A stretch of 29,243 nt of DNA from Euryarchaeota archaeon UBA258 (GTDB lineage Archaea; Thermoplasmatota; Poseidoniia; Poseidoniales; Poseidoniaceae): assembly GCA_002502605.1 (NCBI GenBank), contig DAPR01000080.1, positions 13,074 through 42,316 on the forward strand, in the 5' to 3' direction. The notes under the pieces are model-generated. The model ran no database searches and was not told the origin of the DNA. It worked only from the letters and a program-made list of their open reading frames with translations. A program made the position numbers and the translations under genes. Shown piece after piece: positions 15,402 through 23,460 of the stretch. Numbering within the stretch: position 1 is the stretch's first letter; each line of letters begins with the position of its first letter.

Positions 15402-16982
15402 ATGCACGCTCGAGCCGTTATGCTAGCCCTGCTTGTTGGTACGATGTCAATGGCAGGTTGTTTTGGCGGCGAAGAAGTGGTCATTGAAGAAGAGGAAGTG
15501 GTTGTTGAAGACACGCGAATCTTTGTCACCGACAAGTTCGGTAATGATACCAATATGGCACCGCTTGACATGGAATTTCAGTTCAGTGATGTAGGTGAAA
15601 CGGGTAAAGAACCGAGCATCGGTATCACTTCCAGCGGTTGCGTCTTCTTCATCGCTATGGAGAAGGTGATGAGGTCCTGCGATTATGGTGAAGCTTGGGA
15701 AGAAACCCAAGATCCGGTGCAGTGCTCACCGACCACAAGCGACCCTTATGGTTGGGTTGACCCAATCACAGACCGCATCTTCAATGTCCAGATGATTGGT
15801 CTTGAAACTTCGTGGATTTGTTGGAGCGATGATGATGGGAACTCATGGTTGGGTAATCCACACGATTCTGGAACAACTCCAATCAATGATCACATCAAAT
15901 TAGCGAGTGGGCCATGGACAAACACCGGCCCATACGCTGCTCTTGGCTCTTTGACGACGAATTTGTACGAAACGGCCGTGTACTACTGCTACAACAAACT
16001 TGTAGGTATTTTCTGTTTCACCAGTTTTGATGGTGGAGCGACCTTTGAAACAGGTGGACAGATTATTGGTTTGGCCACCACAAACGGAGGCTTGCATGGC
16101 GCGATTTCGACCGCTCCAGATGGCACAGTTTACTTGACGCCAAGGGTGGAAACACCAACCGTCATCGTTTCCAAGGACAACGGATTTTCTTGGTTTGAAC
16201 GATCCATGGGATCCGATGCAGGAACACCCTATCCAAGAAAGAACTCCGAAGTTTCAGCAGACACCGCATCGAACGCTTATCACGTTTGGACTGGGGCTGA
16301 TGAAGGCGTTTACATGGCACGTTCGATTGATTCAGGCGAAACATGGGAGCAAGAAAGCATCAGGATTTCCCCCGCAGGCGTAATTTCAACGGTCTTCCCT
16401 CAGACCGATGCTGGAGACCCAGGAAGAATTGCCATCACTTACCTAGGCAGCGAAAACACAGAAATGATTGGAGAAGCCAACATCGACGGAAGCCCTTGGG
16501 ATGGAAATGCGCACTATGCACCGAACAATGCGACCTACCATCTCTACATTACCTACAGCCTGAACGCTCTGGATGAGAACCCTATCTTCCACACCCAACG
16601 GGTGACCGACGACCCAGTTCAAGTTGGATCAATTTGCCTCAACTCAGGTGACTGCAGAGACATTGGAGGTTCAAATCGAAACCTCCTCGATTTCAATGAT
16701 TTGCACATTGACCGTGAAGGTCGAGTGTATGTCGCCTTCGCAGATGGGTGCACAGGCGATTGTGCGATCAATGAAAATGCGACCGCTGAAGATTCAAGGG
16801 ATGGAAGAGGTTCAGTTTACTACCTCGCTAGCGGTCCAAGTTTGCTTGAAGCCTTCGACCAAATGGAGCCGCTTCTTGCCACAACAAGCAATGCCCAACC
16901 GCACGAACCATGTCAAGCGGACACTTGCAAGCGAACCCGTGAGGGTGACGCAGAAGGCGAATCAAACCCAACAGATGCTTGA
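15402..16982 (+). CDS. secreted lipoprotein with Asp-box (BNR) repeats, sialidase-like beta-propeller
   Basis: The 526-residue product starts with a signal peptide and lipobox (MSMAGC, lipidated Cys20), then an acidic Glu/Val-rich spacer, so it is probably anchored on the outer face of the membrane. Five Asp-box motifs of the S-x-D-x-G-x-T/S-W type start near residues 92 (SCDYGEAW), 142 (SDDDGNSW), 208 (SFDGGATF), 257 (SKDNGFSW) and 308 (SIDSGETW), typical of sialidase-fold propellers. The regular blade spacing of about 50 residues supports this. No clear sialidase Arg triad is evident, so a glycan-binding or structural role is as likely as catalysis. ATG at 15402 follows a CAGGGG sequence; ATG at 15420 is an alternative. 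Confidence 0.86.
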   Translation: MHARAVMLALLVGTMSMAGCFGGEEVVIEEEEVVVEDTRIFVTDKFGNDTNMAPLDMEFQFSDVGETGKEPSIGITSSGCVFFIAMEKVMRSCDYGEAWEETQDPVQCSPTTSDPYGWVDPITDRIFNVQMIGLETSWICWSDDDGNSWLGNPHDSGTTPINDHIKLASGPWTNTGPYAALGSLTTNLYETAVYYCYNKLVGIFCFTSFDGGATFETGGQIIGLATTNGGLHGAISTAPDGTVYLTPRVETPTVIVSKDNGFSWFERSMGSDAGTPYPRKNSEVSADTASNAYHVWTGADEGVYMARSIDSGETWEQESIRISPAGVISTVFPQTDAGDPGRIAITYLGSENTEMIGEANIDGSPWDGNAHYAPNNATYHLYITYSLNALDENPIFHTQRVTDDPVQVGSICLNSGDCRDIGGSNRNLLDFNDLHIDREGRVYVAFADGCTGDCAINENATAEDSRDGRGSVYYLASGPSLLEAFDQMEPLLATTSNAQPHEPCQADTCKRTREGDAEGESNPTDA

Positions 16983-16994
16983 AGTCAAGCCCCA

Positions 16995-17336
16995 TCAGTC
17001 ATCCATGTTCATTTGCAGATGGTCTGCTCCTGTGCCATTCTGCAAGTGTTGAACCATTGCAGCAACAGCGTCCTCGCCTTCCAATGTGTACCAGATTCCT
17101 TCCGGATAGACGACTGCTGTTGTGCCAAATTCACAGAAATCTAAGCAGCCAGATTTCTGAACCCGTACATTGTGTAAGCCTGCTTCCTTGGCTGCTCGTT
17201 TGATGGATTGCATGAGGGCTAAACTCCCACGTCGGGAACATGAGGGGCGTGCTGCACCTTCTGGTCGTTCATGTCCACAGACGAACATGTGTTGCCTGTA
17301 GCCAGGTTCAGTTCTTCCCTTTGGATCGGTTGGCAC
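16995..17336 (-). CDS. thioredoxin-like [2Fe-2S] ferredoxin
   Basis: The 113-residue product fits the thioredoxin-fold [2Fe-2S] ferredoxin family. Four cysteines are spaced as cluster ligands: C20 (HMFVCGHE), C33 (RPSCSRRGS), C64 and C68 (GCLDFCEFG), followed by AVVYPEGIWYT. These small proteins carry single electrons; the partner is unknown. The GTG at 17336 gives the usual short N-terminal lead before the FVC strand, whereas an ATG start at 17288 would cut that strand. It begins four bases after the stop of the pterin dehydratase gene and so is very probably cotranscribed with it. Confidence 0.88.
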   Translation of the reverse strand: MPTDPKGRTEPGYRQHMFVCGHERPEGAARPSCSRRGSLALMQSIKRAAKEAGLHNVRVQKSGCLDFCEFGTTAVVYPEGIWYTLEGEDAVAAMVQHLQNGTGADHLQMNMDD

Positions 17337-17340
17337 GCGT

Positions 17341-17589
17341 TCAAGCCTCCATTGAAGCGTTGATGCTTCCGGCTAAATCGATATCCTTCTGAGTGATTCT
17401 TCCCTCATCATGAGTGAACAATTCCACAACGGCATAGCCCCAGCCAAAATGAATCTCCGGATGGTGATTCGCTTCTTCTGCAAGAACTGAGATCAAATCG
17501 ACGAATGTCTTCGCTGATGAAAAATTGTCAAACTCGAACTCACGCATCAACCGCTCTTCAACGACAGTCCATCCCTCTGGGATGTCCAT
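17341..17589 (-). CDS. pterin-4a-carbinolamine dehydratase
   Basis: The 82-residue product matches the PCD/DCoH family. The signature region E-x-x-x-HHP is followed by the aromatic strand FGWGYAVVELFTH, a gap, and the distal ITQKDIDLA with the conserved Asp. PCD dehydrates 4a-hydroxytetrahydropterin formed by aromatic amino acid hydroxylases; archaeal and bacterial copies without a hydroxylase may serve pterin or molybdopterin metabolism. The gene sits between an unknown gene (four bases upstream) and a [2Fe-2S] ferredoxin (four bases downstream), a tight three-gene unit. Confidence 0.93.
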   Translation of the reverse strand: MDIPEGWTVVEERLMREFEFDNFSSAKTFVDLISVLAEEANHHPEIHFGWGYAVVELFTHDEGRITQKDIDLAGSINASMEA

Positions 17590-17593
17590 TGGC

Positions 17594-18037
17594 TCAACCC
17601 CAAAGGTGAGAATCGTCGCTGCCTTTGCTTTCTTTCTCGACCTTCTCGTGTAAACTCGAGCGTCGCTTCATATCAGCTCGTTCGAACGCAAGCAAGTCCT
17701 TGTCATCGATGTATGCTGGTCGTGTGTGCGCAGTAAGGAGGATTCGAGCGATGGTTTCACGTGCTACGAAATGGGTACGGCCATCATCGCATAGGATCTC
17801 TAGACTTGATTTTCCAGAAGACAACAGGCGTCCTCTGATCCATGGTTCTGCACCTTCAACAAGCGACCGTGCATCGAGAAGAATTTCGATGAAGTCGTCA
17901 CGGCGAAGACCATGCCTTCGCTTCAAAAGATCTCCATTCACAACATCAGCTACTTCATCGAGGTCGGGCGAACCCATATCCTTCCACATTGGTAGTGCCC
18001 ATTCTGGGAGTTGAACCTTCTGTTGCTTCTTCGCCAT
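17594..18037 (-). CDS. conserved-looking hypothetical protein
   Basis: I do not recognise this 147-residue product. It is soluble and charged, with no signal peptide, membrane segment or Cys motif. The N-terminal half is helical (DLDEVADVVNGDLLKRRHGL). The middle has a predicted small beta segment (WIRGRLLSSGKSSLEILCDD, then THFVARETIARILL) that could be a small barrel of Sm/SH3-like type; that is only a guess. The tail is charged. It is the first gene of the unit with pterin dehydratase and ferredoxin, with four bases between stop and next start. Confidence 0.7.
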   Translation of the reverse strand: MAKKQQKVQLPEWALPMWKDMGSPDLDEVADVVNGDLLKRRHGLRRDDFIEILLDARSLVEGAEPWIRGRLLSSGKSSLEILCDDGRTHFVARETIARILLTAHTRPAYIDDKDLLAFERADMKRRSSLHEKVEKESKGSDDSHLWG

Positions 18038-18167
18038 GTTAGGTGGTGTACGGCGAGGCTACTTGAACCTCGCTCTTGCAAAAGGTTGACCGCAATGCAC
18101 GAAAAGTCGAGTTTTAGGGGTATGCCTTCTTGAAGTGTGGGCGACCGGCGGAGATTGAGGGAGGAAG

Positions 18168-19286
18168 ATGAAGGTCTCATGGCGAACACTTCCAACCGTT
18201 CTTCTCGAGGATGAAGTGCTCGATAAGGCGTTCTCGAGAGCGAGAAAAGCAGCCGACAGGGTCGATGACTCTGATCGGATTTTCCGGGTTCGTAAACAAA
18301 TGAGCCGCATGGTCCAAACTGCAGCCGACGTCATTGCAACAACCTTCACTGATACGGTGAATGTGTGGCCTTCACTTGACCAGTCTCCCAAGTTTGACGT
18401 GGCCATGATCGACGCATGTGTCGGCTGTGATGATTACCGACACCACCTCTCTATGCTGCAGTGGGCTTCCAAGCAGGTTCTCAACATCGCAGGCCAAAAC
18501 AGCAAGAAAATCATCCGAACTGCTCGCACTGAACTCATGCATGATGCTCGGAAAGAAGCCTATGGCCGAATCTCATCCATCATGCGTCGGGTCAAGCCAT
18601 CACTGATTTGGCTCAGTGAGGCTCGAGAAACGCTCAAGCGCTTACCAACCATTGACCAAGTGCTTCCCTGTATCGTCGTCTGTGGTGCGCCAAACGTCGG
18701 TAAATCTGCCTTCATCTCTGCGCTGAGTTCGGGGAATATGGAAGTCAACCATTACCCCTTTACCACCAAGCAAATTCACGTTGGGCACTTCACCCATCGG
18801 AGATTGCAGTACCAAATGGTCGACACGCCAGGTCTTCTCGACCGTCCGATGACAGCGCGCAACACCATTGAACTGCAAGCGATTGCTGCTCTGGAGCACA
18901 TCGGTTCAATCGTTCTTTTCCTTATGGATGAAAGCGAGGCATGCGGTACCTCCTTGGAAGAACAGATTCATCTGCTCGAAGATGTTCAGGCCATGTTGCC
19001 TGGCACTGACTTGATGGTTGTCACTTCAAAGGCTGACCTATTGCAGCCTCTCCCCGAAATGTGGGACATGGTCGCTGAAGCAGAATCCATGTGGCGCGAA
19101 GAGGGTTCGGAAGGCACGCCTGATTTGCCATTGCTGATGGATCCGAAGGGCCGTGTGACCATGTCGGCCACCGAGTTTGTCGGGATGGACGCCATGCGGA
19201 TGGAAATCATTCGCCGCGTCAAAGACGCTCGTCAAATTGATCCGATGGCCCTGCCAGAGGGTTGGTATCGTCGAGATCAAGATTGA
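18168..19286 (+). CDS. NOG1-family GTPase
   Basis: The 372-residue product has the NOG1 layout: an N-terminal helical domain of about 165 residues followed by an Obg-like GTPase domain. G1 is GAPNVGKS at residues 173-180, the switch region has the Tyr-Pro-Phe-Thr-Thr-Lys sequence, G3 is DTPGLLDRP and G4 is TSKADL. Eukaryotic NOG1 acts in 60S ribosomal subunit biogenesis; the archaeal homologue is thought to have a similar ribosome-linked role. A GGAGG site at 18160-18164 just before the ATG supports the start. The stop lies only two bases from the convergent argS stop. Confidence 0.92.
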   Translation: MKVSWRTLPTVLLEDEVLDKAFSRARKAADRVDDSDRIFRVRKQMSRMVQTAADVIATTFTDTVNVWPSLDQSPKFDVAMIDACVGCDDYRHHLSMLQWASKQVLNIAGQNSKKIIRTARTELMHDARKEAYGRISSIMRRVKPSLIWLSEARETLKRLPTIDQVLPCIVVCGAPNVGKSAFISALSSGNMEVNHYPFTTKQIHVGHFTHRRLQYQMVDTPGLLDRPMTARNTIELQAIAALEHIGSIVLFLMDESEACGTSLEEQIHLLEDVQAMLPGTDLMVVTSKADLLQPLPEMWDMVAEAESMWREEGSEGTPDLPLLMDPKGRVTMSATEFVGMDAMRMEIIRRVKDARQIDPMALPEGWYRRDQD

Positions 19287-19288
19287 TC

Positions 19289-21070
19289 TTACATGTGCTC
19301 AATTGGAGCGATGCCTAAACCTTCCATACCAGTGCGCATCAATCGACGAGCCACTTCTGAAACTTGGAGGTTGAAGGTGTTGACTTCTCCGTCAATTACA
19401 ATCATGCAATCCCGATAAAACGCATTGAAACACGTGGCGAGGTTCAACAACTGGTTGGCGAACAGGTGAGGACGGCAATCATTGACGGCTTTGGCAAGCA
19501 CGTCGTTGTGCACTGCGATTGAACGAAGCAAACCAACCATGCCGCTGGACATTTCAGTCGGAATTGAATTGACGAGCTTCGACATTTCGGCATCCACATC
19601 GACGCCCTCTGATTCGCATCGCCTCACAATGGAGCAGGCTCGCACGTGAGAATACATGACGAAGGGGGCAGAACCGCCCTCAAAGGCCAATGCTTCTTCC
19701 CAACGGAAGGTGAAGCCCTTTTCTGGACTCACTTTGATGATGTTGAATCGGACGGCAGATGTGCCTGCTGCATCGGCGATGGCCTTCACTTCCTCCTGTT
19801 CGTAGTCAGGGCGAAGGACACCGACCACCGCTGCTGCTTGTTCAGATGCCTCCTCCAACAAGTCATCCATGAACACAACATTCCCTTTTCGAGTTGACAT
19901 TTTCCCTTCTGGGAGCTTGATGAAGGAGTAGAACATGACTTCAGGTACCTTTTGTCCCAGTTCAGTGAGGGTCATGCCAACTTGTTTTGCTTGCAGTTTG
20001 TGGTCTTCTCCAAGCACGTTGATCAGATCGTCGCATTGTTGCCACTTCCACATGTGGTAGGCAATGTCACGGGTGGCATAGAGTGAGGAACCATCGCCTC
20101 GTCGGAAAAAGAATTCTGTTTTCCCCTTGAGCCCGCGTGCACCAAGGTCGAGGAACTCAGCACCATTGTCCGCTGTTCCATGAATGTCAAAGCCTCTGAA
20201 TTGTTCCATGAGTCGGCTGACGTCACCGTTGGTGACAAACATCGATTCCTTGGTAAAGGTGTCAAAATTGATGCCAAGGCGTGCTAAGGTGGTCAGCATT
20301 CCATCCAATACGGGTTGGTAGGCTGCTTGGAAATCATCCAATACGTCTTGATCCCCATGTTCACTGGCATGGACCATACGCCCAATTTCTTGCTCAATGG
20401 CTTCTTTGTCTGCCCGTTCTTGGCGAATCACTTGGGCCGCTTGATACCAGCGGACACGTTCGTGGTCAGCCTTTCCTTTCCATTTTGGATTGAGTGCTTC
20501 TCGCCCTTTGAGGGTTGCTTCAACTTCCTCATGGCTGAGGTGCTTTAACGCCCAAGCAAGGACGCCGACTTGTTTCCCCATATCATCCACATAGTATTCG
20601 GCGCGAACTTCATTCCCATACAATCTGTGAAGGCGCACCAATGAATCACCTAAGATGGCGTTGCGAGCTCTCCCGACGTGGAATGGACCATTTGGATTGG
20701 CCGAAGTGTGTTCAATCAAAATCTTGCGTCCAGTAGGTTGGCATTGGCCGAATGGATGCCCGTGAGTTTGTGGAGATTGAAGAATGGTGCTCGCCAGCCA
20801 GATTGGGCTGGCTTTGATGTTGAGGTAACCACCAACAGCGTTCACTTCGCCAACCGCTTCGTGAGTGGCCATGGCTTCAGCAACGGCTTCAGCGATTGCA
20901 GGTGGTGCTTTTCCGAGTTGTTTGGCGAAAGGAAAACACGGCAACGAAAGATCGCCTTGGTCCAATTCACGAGAGGGTGCAAGCATGCTTCTCCAGTGAT
21001 CGTTGGTGATGCCGACTTGGGCAAGAGCTTGTTCGATTAAGGGCTCAACCACTGCCTTCAGGATTTGCAT
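19289..21070 (-). CDS. argS: arginyl-tRNA synthetase
   Basis: This cytosolic class I synthetase charges tRNA-Arg. The 593-residue product shows the N-terminal Add-1 tRNA-binding domain, the HIGH-type signature ANPNGPFHVGRARNAILGD, the catalytic core with AEYYVDDMGKQV and GAEFLDLGARGLKGKTEFFFRRGDG split over adjoining segments, and the second signature KMSTRKGN. It ends with the DALR anticodon-binding domain (FNAFYRDCMI; ARRLMRTGMEGLGI). ATG at 21070 is preferred over the in-frame GTG at 21079 because a GGTGAG ribosome-binding site lies just upstream of the ATG. The aRF1 gene ends ten bases before it. Confidence 0.97.
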   Translation of the reverse strand: MQILKAVVEPLIEQALAQVGITNDHWRSMLAPSRELDQGDLSLPCFPFAKQLGKAPPAIAEAVAEAMATHEAVGEVNAVGGYLNIKASPIWLASTILQSPQTHGHPFGQCQPTGRKILIEHTSANPNGPFHVGRARNAILGDSLVRLHRLYGNEVRAEYYVDDMGKQVGVLAWALKHLSHEEVEATLKGREALNPKWKGKADHERVRWYQAAQVIRQERADKEAIEQEIGRMVHASEHGDQDVLDDFQAAYQPVLDGMLTTLARLGINFDTFTKESMFVTNGDVSRLMEQFRGFDIHGTADNGAEFLDLGARGLKGKTEFFFRRGDGSSLYATRDIAYHMWKWQQCDDLINVLGEDHKLQAKQVGMTLTELGQKVPEVMFYSFIKLPEGKMSTRKGNVVFMDDLLEEASEQAAAVVGVLRPDYEQEEVKAIADAAGTSAVRFNIIKVSPEKGFTFRWEEALAFEGGSAPFVMYSHVRACSIVRRCESEGVDVDAEMSKLVNSIPTEMSSGMVGLLRSIAVHNDVLAKAVNDCRPHLFANQLLNLATCFNAFYRDCMIVIDGEVNTFNLQVSEVARRLMRTGMEGLGIAPIEHM

Positions 21071-21074
21071 ACAT

Positions 21075-21084
21075 CTCACCTCAC
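21075..21084 (-). promoter_or_regulatory. Shine-Dalgarno site of argS
   Basis: On the minus strand GTGAGGTGAG overlaps the end of the aRF1 gene and precedes the argS ATG at 21070 by about four bases. It decides the start in favour of ATG 21070 over GTG 21079 and suggests translation of argS from an aRF1-argS transcript. Confidence 0.55.
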
Positions 21085-22328
21085 ATCATTGGGTATCGGC
21101 ACAGTGCAGCAAGTCCTCCAAATCCATGGAGAAGTTGCGAACCTTCTTCTGTATCAATTGAAATATAGATAATTTCCGTGTTGCTTCGCTCAGCCATTTT
21201 GCCAAGTTCATCGATGAGGGAGATGTTGCTTAGTTCCTTGGCTCCATCGCCTGATGCATCGCACGATGGGCAAGACGGAAGGGTTTCCATTCGTCCAACC
21301 GATGCTGTCCATTCATGCTTACATGAGCCGCATTGAAGTTCAACGGTGCTTTTCCTCAACCCTTCAGAAATCAATAGCCGGTCGATTGCACCTCGTTCAA
21401 GAGCGTCACGCACCATCATTTCTCCGTAGGTTGCTCGGGGTGAGGCTTTGATCAATTCAGCCAGGAATTTGGTCATGATTTGCCGCTCCGCATCGAGTTC
21501 GATTTCGCCCATGAGAGATCCAGCGTTTTCGACAAGTTCACGGACTCCACTCTCGTTTGAGTAGCCAACGTCAAAGTGAGTTTTTGCTATGCGCTTCGCC
21601 ACTTCATGATGGAAGTAATCGTTCTTGACTACGAAGTCCTTGGTCGCACCAGGCCCCCCAATGATGATGGCTTGGATGTTTTCCAAATTTGGTAGCCAAT
21701 AGGAACATGCGTGTTCGGTGGCGCGCTTGAAGAAATTGTGTGCAGCCTCCTCAATCAGTCGCTCGAACCGTTGTGCAGATTGACCACCTTGTCGGTGCTT
21801 GCCCATGATGTTTGAAACGAGGTGTTCTTGAACATGAATGCGTTTTCCCGATGCGATTCCATAGGCTGCTTCAGAACGGTCAATCACAAACAGGCCGTAG
21901 GACTTTTTGTCAACCAGCATGTCCTCGAGTTGAGTCAATTCGAAGACTGAATCGCACCGGTAACGGAAGGACATGAGCGGTTGAGGCGGTTCTTCAACCA
22001 CGACATTGACCATTCTGTTTTTGTTGTTTCCAATGATGATTGAACCGACGAAAATCGCAAGGCCATTTTCACCCGGTTTTTTGTATCTTGAGAGGGTTGA
22101 GATTGCAGATTCAATGGCCCCTTGGACATTTTTTCTCGTGCCCTTTGACTTGATGTTTGCAGCCTGCCCGTGTTCGTTTTGCAACAAGGAGCGAGCGTCC
22201 GAGATGTGGCGGTCTGGCGGAATGATTAGGGTCACCAGTTCTGTTCCGAACCCTTTCATCTCCCTCAAGTCTTCTAGGGCGAGTTTGAGCCGAAGGCGAC
22301 GCGTGGCGAGGGTTGCATCGTCTGACAT
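21081..22328 (-). CDS. prf1: peptide chain release factor aRF1
   Basis: aRF1 recognises all three stop codons and triggers hydrolysis of peptidyl-tRNA. The 415-residue product is the usual archaeal length. The N domain carries NIKS at residues 58-61 and YxCxxxF at 123-129, both used in stop-codon decoding. The M domain has the catalytic GGQ at 181-183 in KHRQGGQSAQRF. The C domain contains a Cys-pair mini-domain (CGSC ... CPSC) and ends in the Pelota/eRF1-like fold. It is the first gene of a minus-strand pair with argS and is divergent from pyrH. Confidence 0.97.
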   Translation of the reverse strand: MSDDATLATRRLRLKLALEDLREMKGFGTELVTLIIPPDRHISDARSLLQNEHGQAANIKSKGTRKNVQGAIESAISTLSRYKKPGENGLAIFVGSIIIGNNKNRMVNVVVEEPPQPLMSFRYRCDSVFELTQLEDMLVDKKSYGLFVIDRSEAAYGIASGKRIHVQEHLVSNIMGKHRQGGQSAQRFERLIEEAAHNFFKRATEHACSYWLPNLENIQAIIIGGPGATKDFVVKNDYFHHEVAKRIAKTHFDVGYSNESGVRELVENAGSLMGEIELDAERQIMTKFLAELIKASPRATYGEMMVRDALERGAIDRLLISEGLRKSTVELQCGSCKHEWTASVGRMETLPSCPSCDASGDGAKELSNISLIDELGKMAERSNTEIIYISIDTEEGSQLLHGFGGLAALCRYPMM

Positions 22329-22436
22329 CGCTTGGCCTCCGTATCAAGGGCGTGGTTGAGGGGTCTTCAATTCTCTTGTGTTGGTGTTTAGTGAAAGGGC
22401 CAAGGTGGGCGCCTGTATCGGGGTTGATAGGGATAT

Positions 22437-22451
22437 GCTCAAAGCATGAGC
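22437..22451. promoter_or_regulatory. 15-bp palindrome upstream of UMP kinase
   Basis: GCTCA-aagca-TGAGC is a perfect 5-5-5 inverted repeat in the 139-base divergent region between aRF1 and the UMP kinase gene, 16 bases before the kinase start. It may be an operator or a hairpin in a leader, or chance. Confidence 0.22.
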
Positions 22452-22467
22452 GCGCAACGAAGGAACG

Positions 22468-23175
22468 ATGACCACTCGTCATGTTGTTGCTTTGGGAGGA
22501 AGCCTTCTCCGGCCTGAAGAAGCTGAACAGCGTACGGAGTGGTTTGGACGGCTGAGGCAATTGGCCGTGCACATGGAAGGCAATGGGCGACGCTTGGCTT
22601 TGGTTGTCGGTGGCGGGCTGCCTGCGCGAGAAGGCATCACACTCGCTCAATGCTTGGTCAGTGATTCACGACGCCTCGACGAGGTGGGGATCGCCGCAAC
22701 AAGGCTCAATGCAACCGTGATTCAACAGGTGTTGTTGGACATTGGCTGTGATGTAGCGCCTGTAATCCCGACCACCACAAGTGAGGCTGCTGCCCTTATG
22801 GACGTCCACCACCTTGTGATCATGGGCGGAACCACACCAGGTCATACCACAGATGCAGTGGCTGTCGGCCTTGCTAGGGACACGGGTGCAAGCCATTGCA
22901 TCATTGCTACCAACGTCAGCCATGTCTTTGACAAGGACCCAAGGCATCACGAGGATGCTGAATCTTTTTCGACGATGAGCCTCGATGAGTTGGCAGAAAT
23001 CACCGGGATTGGGGAGCCATTGGCACCCGGTGCATCAGCAGTGATTGATCCAGTTGCTGTGGGATGGGCAAAAGCCTGCGATCTGCGTCTTGCAGTTCTT
23101 GATGGAAGGGACCTTTCATTGCTTGAACAAGCCCTTGACGGCCAACCTTTTGATGGAACATTAATTACGCCTTAG
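22468..23175 (+). CDS. pyrH: uridylate (UMP) kinase, archaeal type
   Basis: The enzyme phosphorylates UMP to UDP with ATP, the step that follows de novo UMP synthesis. The 235-residue product has the amino-acid-kinase fold: N-terminal LGGSLL, the GGG loop in LVVGGGLPAREGI, the archaeal UMPK signature VIMGGTTPGHTTDAVAVGLA, the nucleotide loop NVSHVFDKDPRHH, and a C-terminal ASAVIDPVA. The GGT-x-PGHTTDA stretch separates it from isopentenyl phosphate kinase and acetylglutamate kinase. CarA and CarB, which supply carbamoyl phosphate, are in the same window but not adjacent. A small zinc-ribbon gene begins about ten bases downstream. Confidence 0.92.
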   Translation: MTTRHVVALGGSLLRPEEAEQRTEWFGRLRQLAVHMEGNGRRLALVVGGGLPAREGITLAQCLVSDSRRLDEVGIAATRLNATVIQQVLLDIGCDVAPVIPTTTSEAAALMDVHHLVIMGGTTPGHTTDAVAVGLARDTGASHCIIATNVSHVFDKDPRHHEDAESFSTMSLDELAEITGIGEPLAPGASAVIDPVAVGWAKACDLRLAVLDGRDLSLLEQALDGQPFDGTLITP

Positions 23176-23180
23176 GTGAT
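23174..23180 (+). promoter_or_regulatory. Shine-Dalgarno site of the small zinc-ribbon gene
   Basis: AGGTGAT overlaps the UMP kinase stop codon and matches seven bases of the archaeal SD consensus. It lies four bases before ATG 23185, so it favours that start over GTG 23176 or ATG 23179. Confidence 0.5.
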
Positions 23181-23184
23181 GAAT

Positions 23185-23460
23185 ATGGTTGATACAAAGA
23201 AAGTCAAAGAAAACATTCAGCGAATGACCAATAGGGTTGCTTCAAGCACCTCTGGAAAGGTTCAGCCACACAAGCATTGCAGGGTTTGCTTTCGTCCAAT
23301 CAAACTGACTGCTGAGCCCCGGGTTTGTTCAGACCAAGCATGCATTGATCGCAACATACGAGATGGGAAAAACGAACGCCAAATGAGAATTTGGATGTTT
23401 GTGTTTTTGGGCATCTTTGCCTTCAGTTTCCTCGGACCAATGCTGCTCAGGATGTTGTAG
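23185..23460 (+). CDS. small zinc-ribbon membrane protein, DUF2116-like
   Basis: The 91-residue product has a zinc-ribbon-like motif H-x-x-C-x-x-C (KHCRVCFRPI) paired with CSDQAC about 20 residues on, followed by a charged helix and one C-terminal transmembrane segment (MFVFLGIFAFSFLGPMLL). This resembles archaeal DUF2116-type proteins described as predicted Zn-ribbon proteins; the function is unknown. The product is probably tail-anchored with the zinc ribbon in the cytosol. It is probably cotranscribed with UMP kinase. The last 14 bases overlap the convergent gene. Confidence 0.8.
   Translation: MVDTKKVKENIQRMTNRVASSTSGKVQPHKHCRVCFRPIKLTAEPRVCSDQACIDRNIRDGKNERQMRIWMFVFLGIFAFSFLGPMLLRML

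Noticed and set aside
15338-15571. Upstream extension of the HNH gene
   Set aside because: It is antisense to the signal-peptide region of the lipoprotein gene and is Ser/Thr-rich shadow sequence; ATG 15337 or 15382 is more plausible.
18053-18073. A GGTTCAA-containing hairpin resembling a tRNA T-arm
   Set aside because: The arms are six bases with a nine-base loop, the conserved closing C is missing, and no acceptor, D or anticodon stem can be drawn around it.
22111-22650. A 179-residue minus-strand open frame across aRF1 and UMP kinase starts
   Set aside because: It overlaps the 5' ends of two firm genes, one antisense and one in another frame, and has low-complexity basic composition without motifs.
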